NCBI RefSeq assembly: GCF_002093975.1
Contig: NZ_MSZZ01000005.1
Span: 124,001 to 188,000 of the forward strand
Source of the DNA: Thermoactinospora rubra
GTDB taxonomy: Bacteria > Actinomycetota > Actinomycetes > Streptosporangiales > Streptosporangiaceae
Length of the DNA: 64,000 nt
Reading direction: 5' to 3'
The notes under the pieces are model-generated. The model was not told where the DNA came from. It did no database searches and saw only the letters and a list, made by a program, of their open reading frames with translations. The position numbers and the translations under genes are program-made. Positions 16,294 through 24,343 of this stretch are shown piece by piece (positions within the stretch are counted from its first letter, which is position 1; each line of letters begins with the position of its first letter).

Positions 16294-17061
16294 ATGCCTG
16301 AGTACCTCATGGCCGCCGGATGCGCGCTCGCCGTGGTGGCGATCGCCGCCGTCCTGACCAGGCGGGCGCGACGGGCCGCCGACGACGGCGATCCCGGCGG
16401 TCCCACCGTCGGGCACTCCGGCGCGATGATCTCGGCGCTGTTCCTCATCGCCTTCGCCATCGCCATCGTGGTGCCGTGGACCACGGCCGACGCGGCCCGG
16501 CTCAACACCTATGCCGAGTCGCAGGCGATCGCCGAGGCGTCGTGGGCCGCGGCGCGGATCCCGGATCCCGACGGCCAGGCGGTGCGCAACCGCCTGCTGG
16601 ACTACGCCAAGTTCGTCAAGGACACCGAGTGGGCGCTCATGGCCGAGGGCAGGCTCAGCCCTGAGGGCTGGTGGCGGCTGGAGGACATCCGCCGCACCGT
16701 CGCCGGGCTCGACCCGCGTGGGCAGGAGGCGCAGGACGCCAGGGCCGAGGTGCTCCAGCGCGTCGGCGACATCTCCGCCGCCCGGCGCCAGCGGGCCATG
16801 GACGCCGCCACGACGCCGCCGCGCGGGCTGCTGGTGATCACGGTCCTCACGGGGCTCGCCGTGACCGTGCTGCCGCTGCTCGGCGGGGCCCGGCCACGCG
16901 GCATGGCGCTGGCACCGCTCGCGCTGATGGCCGCGATGCTGGGGGCGGGGGTCTACCTGACCATGGACATCTCGCGCGTCTTCACCGGGGCGCTGGCCGT
17001 GCGGCCCGACGCCTTCGTGGGCGTGCTGTCGGAGCTCCAGCGCATCTCGTGGAGCGGCTGA
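16294..17061 (+). CDS. DUF4239 / bestrophin-like-domain integral membrane protein
   Basis: A 255-aa membrane protein with four hydrophobic segments: about 4-22, 46-64, 180-198 and 209-228. The loop between the second and third is long and helical and carries the family pattern ESQAIAEASWAAARIPD and FVKDTEWALMAEG. Proteins of this type are annotated DUF4239 (bestrophin-like domain); channel or transporter function is not demonstrated. The ATG follows GGGGGTGGC, a weak ribosome site. The next gene starts two bases after the stop, so the pair is almost certainly co-transcribed and co-translated. That partner is an exported Cys-rich protein with its own C-terminal anchor, which hints at a joint envelope function. 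Confidence 0.75.
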   Translation: MPEYLMAAGCALAVVAIAAVLTRRARRAADDGDPGGPTVGHSGAMISALFLIAFAIAIVVPWTTADAARLNTYAESQAIAEASWAAARIPDPDGQAVRNRLLDYAKFVKDTEWALMAEGRLSPEGWWRLEDIRRTVAGLDPRGQEAQDARAEVLQRVGDISAARRQRAMDAATTPPRGLLVITVLTGLAVTVLPLLGGARPRGMALAPLALMAAMLGAGVYLTMDISRVFTGALAVRPDAFVGVLSELQRISWSG

Positions 17062-17063
17062 CC

Positions 17064-17561
17064 GTGGTCCGGGTGGCGGCAGCCGTACTCCTGGTGCTGC
17101 TGACGGCGGTGGCCGCCGCGCCCGCCGCGGTGGCCGACCGCGGGATCGAGAGGGCCGACGGCGGGATCGACGTGTCGTTGTGCCTCGACGTGGCGTCCTT
17201 GGTGTCCATCCGGCTGGGGTGCGGGTGTCCCGGCGAGGAGTGCGCCGAGCCTCCGCCCTGCGGGGTCTGCCGGCCCACGCCCACGCCCTCGCAGGTCCGG
17301 CCCTCGCCCAGGCCGACGCCCACGTTCCGGCCGAGGCCGCCCGTGCGCCGCCCGGCCACGCCGCGTCCCGTCGTCCGGGAGGTCGTGCCCACGCCGGCGA
17401 AGACCGCGCCCGCGACGCCGAGGCCGTCGATCGTGGTCGCCCGCAAACCCCACGCCGCCGCTTCCCCGCCTCGCCGCCGCAATCCGCTGACCACGCTGGC
17501 GGTCGTCGTGGTGCTGGTGTCGGCGATCGCGACGGGGACGGCGCTGGCGTTCGCGCGGTGA
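17064..17561 (+). CDS. Exported Cys-rich, Pro-rich protein with C-terminal membrane anchor
   Basis: A 165-aa protein from a GTG nine bases after GGAG; a GTG 15 bases upstream is the alternative. Residues 1-25 form a signal peptide (VAAAVLLVLLTAVAAAPAAV). A compact region with six cysteines (residues 40, 53, 55, 60, 66, 69) follows, then a Pro/Thr/Arg stalk (about 70-130) and a C-terminal hydrophobic helix (LTTLAVVVVLVSAIATGTAL). The layout is that of a wall-spanning surface protein whose small disulfide knot is displayed on a stalk. No LPXTG-type sorting motif is present. I do not recognise a family. It is coupled to the DUF4239 gene. Confidence 0.65.
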   Translation: MVRVAAAVLLVLLTAVAAAPAAVADRGIERADGGIDVSLCLDVASLVSIRLGCGCPGEECAEPPPCGVCRPTPTPSQVRPSPRPTPTFRPRPPVRRPATPRPVVREVVPTPAKTAPATPRPSIVVARKPHAAASPPRRRNPLTTLAVVVVLVSAIATGTALAFAR

Positions 17562-18134
17562 TCAGTCGATCAGCTTGCCGGTGTCGAGGGTGAGGTTCCA
17601 GGGCTCGGGGAGCTGGAGGGGCTCGCCGATCTCGACATGGTGCTGGTCGCGGTAGCCGGCCTTGGCGGGATGGCTGAAGAGGCAGGCGGTGTTCTTCAGC
17701 GGGTCGATGCGCAGGAGCAGCGGCACGCCGCCCGCGGCGTAGTTCTTGGGCTTGATCTCGTAGTCGTCATGAATGCTGCTGGATGAGACGACCTCGACCG
17801 CCATGAGTACGTGATCCGCGTAGACCTCGTCCTCACCCCACATGCGAGGATTCGAAGCGACGACCACGAGATCGGGAATGTAGCGATCGCTCTGCGCACC
17901 CATGAAGACCTTGATGAGTGGCCAGGGTTCCCAGCCCCGTTCGGCGAGAAAGGCGGCGATCTGCAGAATGAGCCGTCCGATGATCTTGTTGTGGACTCCG
18001 GTCGGCATCTCGCTCACCACGATCCGGCCGCTGATGAGCTCGACACGATGCTTGGGGAACAGGTCGCACACCTGCTGATAGAGATCCTGCACCGGCGGAG
18101 TCTCCGTGGTAGGGCGGTCCAGCAGCTTAGCCAT
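17562..18134 (-). CDS. Uma2-family (DUF820) PD-(D/E)XK endonuclease-like protein
   Basis: A 190-aa protein from MAKLLDRPTTET. The N-terminal VELISGRIVVSEMPTGVHN and the core RYIPDLVVVASNP, MAVEVVSSSSIHDDYEIK and NYAAGGVPLLLRID match the Uma2/DUF820 fold. The Asp, Glu and Lys that make the restriction-endonuclease-like PD-(D/E)XK site are all present. The family is expanded in actinobacteria and cyanobacteria; a cellular role is not established. GGGAGGGG lies 11 bases before the chosen ATG; an in-frame codon 17 residues upstream would add a basic extension without a ribosome site. It abuts the end of the convergent Cys-rich gene exactly. Confidence 0.85.
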   Translation of the reverse strand: MAKLLDRPTTETPPVQDLYQQVCDLFPKHRVELISGRIVVSEMPTGVHNKIIGRLILQIAAFLAERGWEPWPLIKVFMGAQSDRYIPDLVVVASNPRMWGEDEVYADHVLMAVEVVSSSSIHDDYEIKPKNYAAGGVPLLLRIDPLKNTACLFSHPAKAGYRDQHHVEIGEPLQLPEPWNLTLDTGKLID

Positions 18135-18236
18135 GGGTTCATCATCCCCTCCCGAGAGGCGAACGGAAAGTGCTTGGCGCGACACACAAGGTAGCCGCTC
18201 GATCCAAGCCCCGGGCGGGAATCGGCAAAGTAATCG

Positions 18237-18875
18237 TCAGTTCTTTCGAATCATGGTGACGCCGTCGCGGATCGGCAGCATGACGGTCGTCACCCGGGGG
18301 TCGTTCATCACCAGGTCGTTGAACTCCCGGATCTGCACCGTCGTCTCGTCGTCCTTCGCCGGGTCCGCGACGTGCCCGCTCCACAGCGTGTTGTCCACCA
18401 GGATCAGACCGCCCGGCTCCATCCGAGCCATGATCAGCTCGTAGTACGCCGGGTAGTTGCCCTTGTCGGCGTCGATGAACGCCAGGTCCACCGGTCCCTT
18501 CAGGTCGTGCAGCGTCTCGGTGGCCGGGCCGAGGGTGAGCGTGATGCGGTCGCCGACCCCGGCCCGCTCCCAGTAGCGCCGCGCGATGGACGTCCACTCC
18601 TCGCTGACGTCGAAGCAGTGCAGCCGCCCGCCCGACAGCCCGCGGGCGATGCACAGCGACGAGTAGCCCGTGAACGTGCCGACTTCCACCGCCACCTCCG
18701 GCCTGACCAGCTGGGTGATCATGGTGAGGAAGCGCCCCTCGTCGGGCGAGATCTGCATGCTCGCGCTGGCGCCCGTCACCCGGGCGGTCTCGGCGGCCAG
18801 CTCGGCCAGCAGTTCGTCATGGCGTGTCGTGTGGTCCAGAATGTACTGCTCGACGGCGGGGTCGATGAACGTCAT
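18237..18875 (-). CDS. Class I SAM-dependent O-methyltransferase (CCoAOMT-like)
   Basis: A 212-aa enzyme of the caffeoyl-CoA O-methyltransferase type. It has VAVEVGTFTGYSSLCIARGL (SAM motif I), LHCFDVSEEW (ribose-binding acid region), VDLAFIDADKGNYPAYYE (metal-coordinating Asp residues) and GGLILVDNTLWSGHV. These bacterial enzymes methylate catechol-like hydroxyl groups and need a divalent cation; the actual substrate here is unknown. The start at MTFIDPAVEQYIL is chosen because this is where family similarity begins; a longer Pro-rich reading frame upstream is not credible. It is divergent from the thioredoxin-fold gene with only 23 bp between the starts. Confidence 0.88.
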   Translation of the reverse strand: MTFIDPAVEQYILDHTTRHDELLAELAAETARVTGASASMQISPDEGRFLTMITQLVRPEVAVEVGTFTGYSSLCIARGLSGGRLHCFDVSEEWTSIARRYWERAGVGDRITLTLGPATETLHDLKGPVDLAFIDADKGNYPAYYELIMARMEPGGLILVDNTLWSGHVADPAKDDETTVQIREFNDLVMNDPRVTTVMLPIRDGVTMIRKN

Positions 18876-18898
18876 GGACGACAGCATAGGGAGCGGGC

Positions 18899-19567
18899 GT
18901 GGTGAAGAAGGTGGCGGTCGGCCTGGCGCTGGCGGCCGTGCTGGCGTGGACGGCGTTCGCCGGGGGTTCGGAGCCCGCGCAGACGGCGCAGGCGGCGCGC
19001 GCGGCACAGGCGCCGCTCACCCGCCAGCCCGACGGCACGCTCGTGCTGGCCCGGCCGGGCGTGACCGAGCCCGTGCTGGACCTGTACGAGGACTTCGACT
19101 GCCCGGTCTGCCGCGAGCTCCATCGCAGGGTGAACGCCACGCTGCTGAGGCTCGCCGACGAGGGCCGCGTCAAGGTCGTCTTCCACCCGGTGACGATCTT
19201 CCGGGACGAGCCCATGCGCTCCAACTCCGTCCGCGCCGCCGCGGCCGCGCGCTGCGTCCCCGCCGAGCAGTGGCTCGCCTACCGCGACGAGCTGTACGGC
19301 ATGCAGCCCGAACCGCACGGCACGGCCGGCGGTTTCGCGGTCGAGGACCTGGTCGAGGCCGGTAGGCGCGTGGGCGTGCGCTCGCCGGGGTTCGACGCCT
19401 GCGTGACGCGCCAGGAGCGGGCCCAGGCGCACCTGAGGGACAACCCCAGCCTGGAGGGCACCCCCACGGTCCGGCTCAACGGCATGGACCTGGGCGGGCT
19501 TGCCTTCGAACCCAAAGCCCTCGCCCAGCTCGTGACCGGGATGGGTAAAAGGTATCTCGAATCCTGA
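18899..19567 (+). CDS. Exported DsbA-family thioredoxin-fold protein
   Basis: A 222-aa protein. The N-terminus is a signal peptide or anchor (VKKVAVGLALAAVLAWTAFA). The thioredoxin fold begins near residue 55, with LDLYEDFDCPVCRELHRRV carrying the redox motif CPVC (68-71). The C-terminal SLEGTPTVRLNGMDLGG contains the cis-proline segment (GTPTV). It would act outside the membrane as a thiol oxidase or isomerase, or feed electrons to a VKOR-type partner not seen here. Two adjacent GTG codons are possible starts, with GGGAG just upstream. It is followed by the cimA regulatory region rather than by another redox gene. Confidence 0.88.
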   Translation: MVKKVAVGLALAAVLAWTAFAGGSEPAQTAQAARAAQAPLTRQPDGTLVLARPGVTEPVLDLYEDFDCPVCRELHRRVNATLLRLADEGRVKVVFHPVTIFRDEPMRSNSVRAAAAARCVPAEQWLAYRDELYGMQPEPHGTAGGFAVEDLVEAGRRVGVRSPGFDACVTRQERAQAHLRDNPSLEGTPTVRLNGMDLGGLAFEPKALAQLVTGMGKRYLES

Positions 19568-19614
19568 GATCAATGTGCCGAATGCTGGCCAGGTGTGGCA
19601 GACTCGCAAGCACC

Positions 19615-19656
19615 ATGCTCAAGAGCCTGCTCATTATCGGCAGGCGCGCTGGCTGA
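19615..19656 (+). CDS. cimA leader peptide MLKSLLIIGRRAG
   Basis: A 13-codon ORF between the thioredoxin-fold gene and cimA. It holds consecutive Leu-Leu-Ile-Ile codons (CTG CTC ATT ATC), end products of the pathway cimA belongs to. Its stop lies inside the first hairpin of the attenuator. Position and composition are those of a classical branched-chain amino acid leader peptide. AT-ending Ile codons are used although the genome avoids them, as often seen at control codons. No strong ribosome site was identified. Confidence 0.75.
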   Translation: MLKSLLIIGRRAG

Positions 19657-19706
19657 CAGGGACATAGCCAGCGCGCAGACCTCTCACGTCCGTGAGGGGT
19701 CTTTTT
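19644..19706 (+). promoter_or_regulatory. Transcription attenuator of cimA
   Basis: Hairpin 1: GCGCGCTGGCT (19644-19654) with AGCCAGCGCGC (19666-19676), overlapping the leader-peptide stop. Hairpin 2: GACCTCTCACG with CGTGAGGGGTC (19678-19701), followed by TTTTT, an intrinsic terminator 21 bp before the cimA ATG. Stalling of the ribosome at the Leu/Ile codons would change which structure forms. The exact antiterminator pairing is not resolved; GG at 19639-19640 could extend hairpin 1 to the 5' bases of the terminator. Confidence 0.8.
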
Positions 19707-19727
19707 CGTTTCCGGGAGACTTCACAG

Positions 19728-21305
19728 ATGGCCGACGACCGCTTCCACGTCTACGACACCACGCTGCGAGACGGCGCTCAGCAGGAGGGGCTCAACCTCA
19801 GCGTCGCCGACAAGCTCGCCATCGCGCGTCACCTGGACGACCTGGGCGTCGGCTTCATCGAAGGGGGCTGGCCGGGCGCCAACCCCAAGGACACAGAGTT
19901 CTTCAGGCGTGCTCGAACGGAGCTGGACCTGAAGCACGCGCAGCTCGCCGCGTTCGGCGCGACCCGCCGGGCCGGTGTGAAGGCAGCCGACGACCCTCTG
20001 GTGGCCGCTCTGCGCGAATCCGGCGCGCCGGTCGTGACCCTTGTCGCCAAGAGCCACGACCGGCACGTGGAGCTGGCCCTCCGCACGACCCTCCAGGAGA
20101 ACCTCGCGATGATCCGCGACACGGTCTCTCACCTTCGTGCGGAGGGCCAGCGAGTCTTCCTCGACGCCGAGCACTTCTTCGACGGCTACCGGTCCAATCC
20201 AGCCTACGCGCTGGAGGTCGTCCGCACCGCCGCCGAAGCCGGGGCCGACGTCATCGCCCTGTGCGACACCAACGGCGGCATGCTGCCCGACGAGCTGGCG
20301 GAGGTCGTGCATGAGGCCGTGCAGACCAGCGCCCGGGTCGGCATCCACTGCCACGACGACACCGGCTGCGCGGTGGCCAACACGCTCGCGGCGGTCAAGG
20401 CGGGCGCCACGCACGTGCAGGGCTGCGCCAACGGGTACGGCGAGCGCTCCGGCAACGCCAACCTCTTCACCGTCGTGGCCAACCTCCAGCTCAAGCGCGG
20501 CTTCGACCTGGTGCCGCCGCAGGCGCTGGCCGACATGACCCGCATCGCCCACGCGATCACCGAGGTCACCAACGTCACGCCGAACTCGCACCAGCCGTAC
20601 GTCGGCATGTCGGCCTTCGCGCACAAGGCCGGGCTGCACGCCAGCGCCATCAAGGTCGACCCGAACCTCTACCAGCACATCGACCCCGCCCTGGTCGGCA
20701 ACGACATGCGCATGCTCGTCTCCGACATGGCCGGCCGCGCCAGCGTCGAGCTCAAGGGCCGGGAGCTGGGCTACCAGCTCACCCCGGAGACGACCAAGGT
20801 CCTCGTCGAGCGGGTGAAGGACCTGGAGTCCAGGGGCTACACGTTCGAGGCCGCCGACGCCTCCTTCGAGCTGCTGCTCCGCGACACCGTCCACGGCGAG
20901 CGCCGCCGCCACTTCGAGGTGGAGTCCTGGCGGGTCATCGTCGAGCGCGCCAAGGGCGGCGAGCTGGTCTCCGAGGCCACGGTCAAGCTCCACGCCAAGG
21001 GCGAGCGCATCGTCGCCACCGGCGAGGGCAACGGCCCCGTCAACGCCCTGGACAAGGCCGTACGGCTGGCGCTGGAGAAGCTCTACCCCGAGCTGGCCAA
21101 GCTGGAGCTCGTCGACTACAAGGTCCGCATCCTCGAGGGCACCCACGGCACGGGCGCGGTCACGCGGGTCCTCATCACCTCCAGCGACGACACCGCCGAG
21201 TGGGCCACGGTCGGCGTGGCCGAGAACATCATCGAGGCCTCCTGGCAGGCGCTGGAGCAGGCGGTCACGTACGGCCTGCTCAAGGCGGGCCGCGAGGCCG
21301 GCTGA
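19728..21305 (+). CDS. cimA: Citramalate synthase
   Basis: A 525-aa alpha-isopropylmalate/homocitrate synthase-family enzyme. It would condense pyruvate and acetyl-CoA to (R)-citramalate, the threonine-independent entry to isoleucine. YDTTLRDGAQQEGLNLS (residues 8-24) is the HMGL-like active-site start. GIHCHDDTGCAVANTL provides the metal-binding His pair, and QGCANGYGERSGNANL is the second family signature. A communication region and a C-terminal regulatory domain (about 395-520) follow. The 'GLN' in place of an isopropylmalate-synthase pocket and the 525-aa length fit CimA rather than LeuA; homocitrate synthase is unlikely. Expression is governed by the attenuator immediately upstream. Confidence 0.92.
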   Translation: MADDRFHVYDTTLRDGAQQEGLNLSVADKLAIARHLDDLGVGFIEGGWPGANPKDTEFFRRARTELDLKHAQLAAFGATRRAGVKAADDPLVAALRESGAPVVTLVAKSHDRHVELALRTTLQENLAMIRDTVSHLRAEGQRVFLDAEHFFDGYRSNPAYALEVVRTAAEAGADVIALCDTNGGMLPDELAEVVHEAVQTSARVGIHCHDDTGCAVANTLAAVKAGATHVQGCANGYGERSGNANLFTVVANLQLKRGFDLVPPQALADMTRIAHAITEVTNVTPNSHQPYVGMSAFAHKAGLHASAIKVDPNLYQHIDPALVGNDMRMLVSDMAGRASVELKGRELGYQLTPETTKVLVERVKDLESRGYTFEAADASFELLLRDTVHGERRRHFEVESWRVIVERAKGGELVSEATVKLHAKGERIVATGEGNGPVNALDKAVRLALEKLYPELAKLELVDYKVRILEGTHGTGAVTRVLITSSDDTAEWATVGVAENIIEASWQALEQAVTYGLLKAGREAG

Positions 21306-21351
21306 CGCCCCCGGCCCGGGCGGCGACGAGGCCAGCCGGGCCGGCGAGGTC

Positions 21352-22983
21352 TCAGAGCAGGTCGCTGGAGAAGCTCACCGGACCGGTGGCGGTCTGCACC
21401 GTCACCTTGCCGCCCGAGCAGCGCACCTGCGGGTCCTCCACGCCGGGCACGACGATCGTGAGCAGCTCGGGGGCGGCGGGGGAGACGACGACCGTGGCGG
21501 GAGTCTTGGACAGGTAGGTGGGCGACACCCAGCCCAGCTTCCCGCCGCGCTCGACCCGCTGCCCGCCGACCGGCTTGCACGAGGCCAGCTGCACCAGCGA
21601 CACCTTGAACTTGCCGTCGGCCAGCACGACGTGCCCGCGCTCGCTGGAGACCTGCTTGAGCGCCTCGTCGAAGCGCCAGATCGACCGCACCTTCCTGCCG
21701 CCGCCCGCGGTGTCGCGCACCGCCATCACGTCCTGCTCGTGGTTGACCAGCACCGACCTGGTGCGGCTCACGCCGTAGGCCTTGTCGGTCAGCCGGAAGG
21801 CCTGGCGGCCCTTGCCGTACACCGCCTTGGTCAGGCTGCTGGCGGTGCGCGGGCGGAAACGCGCGCCCACGACGGTGGGGACGTTGTGCGCCTCGGGGGA
21901 CATGGTCCAGTAGCGGTAGGCGCTGCGCTCGTAGGAGTGGAAGCCCGCGTCGACGAGGATGTCGCGGCCCTGCGCGTAGTAGGTGACGCCCAGGTGGTCC
22001 TCGTGGCCGTGGTACTTCATGCCCGGGCCGAACCTGATGGAGTAGTAGGCCGACTCCGGCTTGCCCCAGGCCGTGCGGCCGTAGACGTAGCCGGCGCGGT
22101 AGACCTTGACCTTCGCCTCGGGCGTCCCGGCGTCCATCTTCGGCTCGGTCTCGGCGCTGCCGTCGCCGATCGGCACCATGTAGCCGTTGGGCTGGGTGGA
22201 GTGGGCGATGAAGTCCTTGAGCGACTCGGCCCGCCTGGCGATCTCGGCCGGGACCCTGCGGTCGCACGCCTTCATGTTGGCCATCGCGACCTGGAGCCTG
22301 CCGTACACGTAGACGGCGTACCGCGGCGCCTGCTCGCGCAGCGCCCCCTGGGAGTCGACGTCGAGCTTGACCGTGCCGGTCAGGCGCCTGGTCGCCAGGT
22401 CCTCCCAGCCCTTGCGGTGCAGGCGGCAGCCGATGGAGAACAGCGCGATGTCCTGGTCGATGCCGTGGTTGTGGCCCTTCTTGTACAGGGCCGGATTGGC
22501 CAGGTATCCGGCGTGCTGGGCGAGGCTGTCGGTCAGCCACTTCTCGTCGACGTGCATGCTGAGGCACACCAGGGCCTGGGTGCGCAGCGAGACCGGATGG
22601 TCCTTCCACACGTACGGCTTGGCCGCGCCCGGCTTGTTGTGCTTGACCCAGTCGGCGGTGATCTCCTTGGCGCGTTCGAGGAACCGCCTCTCGCCGGTGT
22701 TCTCGTAGGCGACCACGAGCGTGCCCATCCAGCGCAGCGAGTGGAAGACGTACTCCCACGAACGGTTCTTGTAGGGGCTGGCGTCCCAGTCGATGGTCTT
22801 GCCGAGCTTGAACGCGGGCAGGCCGACCAGGGAGATCTCGCCGCGCATGACGTCGTCGGCCGTGGGCGTGCCGGGGATCCAGTCGCCCTGGCACTGGGCG
22901 GTGCGTTTGGCCGCATGCGCCGTCCCCGTCAGACCGCCGAGGACGAGCGGCAGCGCGAGGGCGAGTACGGCGAGGCGGCGCAC
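21352..22983 (-). CDS. Secreted heparinase II/III- or alginate lyase-like polysaccharide lyase
   Basis: A 543-aa exported protein (signal peptide LAVLALALPLVLGGLTGTAHA, cleavage after AHA). The N-terminal two thirds are an alpha-helical toroid with WVKHNKPGAAKPY, NHGIDQDIALFSIGC and a catalytic-type Asn/His region. The C-terminal third is a beta-sandwich containing RFGPGMKYHGHEDHLGVTYY, whose HGHxD motif is typical of heparinase II/III-like lyases and binds zinc. It would cut uronic-acid polysaccharides by beta-elimination outside the cell; the actual polymer is unknown. GTG start with GGAAGGA upstream. It stands alone and converges with cimA across a short spacer. Confidence 0.82.
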   Translation of the reverse strand: MRRLAVLALALPLVLGGLTGTAHAAKRTAQCQGDWIPGTPTADDVMRGEISLVGLPAFKLGKTIDWDASPYKNRSWEYVFHSLRWMGTLVVAYENTGERRFLERAKEITADWVKHNKPGAAKPYVWKDHPVSLRTQALVCLSMHVDEKWLTDSLAQHAGYLANPALYKKGHNHGIDQDIALFSIGCRLHRKGWEDLATRRLTGTVKLDVDSQGALREQAPRYAVYVYGRLQVAMANMKACDRRVPAEIARRAESLKDFIAHSTQPNGYMVPIGDGSAETEPKMDAGTPEAKVKVYRAGYVYGRTAWGKPESAYYSIRFGPGMKYHGHEDHLGVTYYAQGRDILVDAGFHSYERSAYRYWTMSPEAHNVPTVVGARFRPRTASSLTKAVYGKGRQAFRLTDKAYGVSRTRSVLVNHEQDVMAVRDTAGGGRKVRSIWRFDEALKQVSSERGHVVLADGKFKVSLVQLASCKPVGGQRVERGGKLGWVSPTYLSKTPATVVVSPAAPELLTIVVPGVEDPQVRCSGGKVTVQTATGPVSFSSDLL

Positions 22984-23149
22984 GGGGGTCCTTCCCAGGA
23001 AAAGGTGCTGAGGGAGCGGCGTACATGTTTTCGGGTCGAAGGCCCATGGTCAAGTTGAGTGCGGGGATCGTTACGGGTGGCCGGATCTCATCGCTAAGTG
23101 GCGCGCGGGCCGCTCGCCGGGCACGGGAGCCCCGGACACAATCGCTGCC

Positions 23150-23731
23150 ATGCACTTTCCCGACACTCCCGCCTGCCGGGCCGCGCTCGAAGTCGCCACG
23201 GCCTACCACACGCCCTCGCTGCTCAACCACTCCATCCGGGCCTACCTGTGGGCGGCCGACCACGCCGAGCGGAACGGCATCGCCTTCGACGCCGAGCTGC
23301 TCTACGTCGCCGCGATGCTCCACGACATCGGGATGACGCCGGAGTTCGACAGCCACACGGTGCCCTTCGAGGAGGCGGGCGGCCACGTGGCGTGGGTCTT
23401 CGGCGCGGGCGCCGGGTGGCCGGCGCAGCGGCGCGAGCGGGTCGCCCAGGTCATCGTCCGGCACATGTGGGACGAGGTGGACGTGACGCAGGACCCCGAG
23501 GGGCACCTGCTGGAGCTGTCCACGGCCATGGACATCTCCGGGCGGCGCACCGAGGAGATCCCGGCCGAGGTGCGCGAGCGGGTGCTGCGCGAGTACCCGC
23601 GGCTGGACCTGGTCAAGGAGTTCGCCGCGTGCATGGTGGAGCAGGGCGAGCGCAAGCCGTCGAGCCTGGCCGCGGGCTTCGTGCGCAGCGGCCTGCCCGA
23701 CAGGCTCGCGCGCAACCCGCTCAACGGCTGA
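23150..23731 (+). CDS. HD-domain phosphohydrolase / cyanamide hydratase-like protein
   Basis: A 193-aa soluble protein with an HD metal-binding site: His27 in LLNHSIRAYLW, His58-Asp59 in AMLHDIGMTPEF, and a later His in QVIVRHMWDEVD. The spacing and the NHSIR motif are those of the cyanamide hydratase/HD family rather than nucleotide-degrading HD-GYP proteins. Substrates of most bacterial members are unknown. The start is the only ATG in the region with plausible spacing. The nitroreductase gene ends seven bases after its stop on the other strand. It is divergent from the polysaccharide lyase with a 166-bp spacer in which I see no promoter motif. Confidence 0.82.
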   Translation: MHFPDTPACRAALEVATAYHTPSLLNHSIRAYLWAADHAERNGIAFDAELLYVAAMLHDIGMTPEFDSHTVPFEEAGGHVAWVFGAGAGWPAQRRERVAQVIVRHMWDEVDVTQDPEGHLLELSTAMDISGRRTEEIPAEVRERVLREYPRLDLVKEFAACMVEQGERKPSSLAAGFVRSGLPDRLARNPLNG

Positions 23732-23737
23732 CCCGCC

Positions 23738-24343
23738 TCAGTGGCGGCCCCAGGCGCCGCGGTGGACGACCTCCTCGACCGGGCGCCTGCCGCGCTTCAG
23801 CGACGGCGACGGCTTGTCGTGCGCGCGGTACCCGATGCTGACGACCCCGATCGGCGTGTAGTCGTCGGGCACCCCGAACGCGGCCTTGACCTTGGTCGTC
23901 CGGTCGCCCGGCGGGATGCCGAAGAAGCACGCCCCGAGCCCCTCGTCGACGGCGGTCAGCAGCATGAGCAGCGACGCGAAGCCCGTGTCGATGTGCCAGT
24001 ACGGCACCGGCCAGCGCGACTCGTCCATGTCGGTCCACCCCTTGTCGGGCGCCGCGTAGCGCTCCAGATACGCCCGCTTGCACGACATCGGGATGATCAG
24101 CAGCGGCGCCCGGCGCAGGCCCTTGCCCCACGGGTCGTCGGGGTCCTCGGCGGACAGCTCCCAGAACCGCGCGATGTCGGCGGGCTCCTCCAGCACCAGG
24201 AACGCCCAGCCCTGGCTGAACCCCGCCGACGGCGCGTGCAGCGCGTTGGCCAGGATCCGCTCCCGCACCTCCGGTGGCACCGGCCGGTCTGGGTCGTAGT
24301 TGCGCACCATGCGCCGCCGCCGGACGACCTCTTGAAACTCCAT
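23738..24343 (-). CDS. Nitroreductase-family FMN oxidoreductase
   Basis: A 201-aa flavoprotein starting MEFQEVVRRRRMVRNY, the usual nitroreductase N-terminus in which the RRR.VR.Y segment contacts FMN phosphate. HAPSAGFSQGWAFLVLE, DTGFASLLMLLTAVDEGLGAC and VGVVSIGYR-like GVVSIGYRAHDKP complete the family pattern. It would use NAD(P)H to reduce nitro, quinone or other electrophilic groups. Its ATG overlaps the stop of the amidohydrolase gene in TGATG, so the two are translationally coupled and probably act on one small-molecule pathway, which cannot be named from sequence. Confidence 0.9.
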   Translation of the reverse strand: MEFQEVVRRRRMVRNYDPDRPVPPEVRERILANALHAPSAGFSQGWAFLVLEEPADIARFWELSAEDPDDPWGKGLRRAPLLIIPMSCKRAYLERYAAPDKGWTDMDESRWPVPYWHIDTGFASLLMLLTAVDEGLGACFFGIPPGDRTTKVKAAFGVPDDYTPIGVVSIGYRAHDKPSPSLKRGRRPVEEVVHRGAWGRH

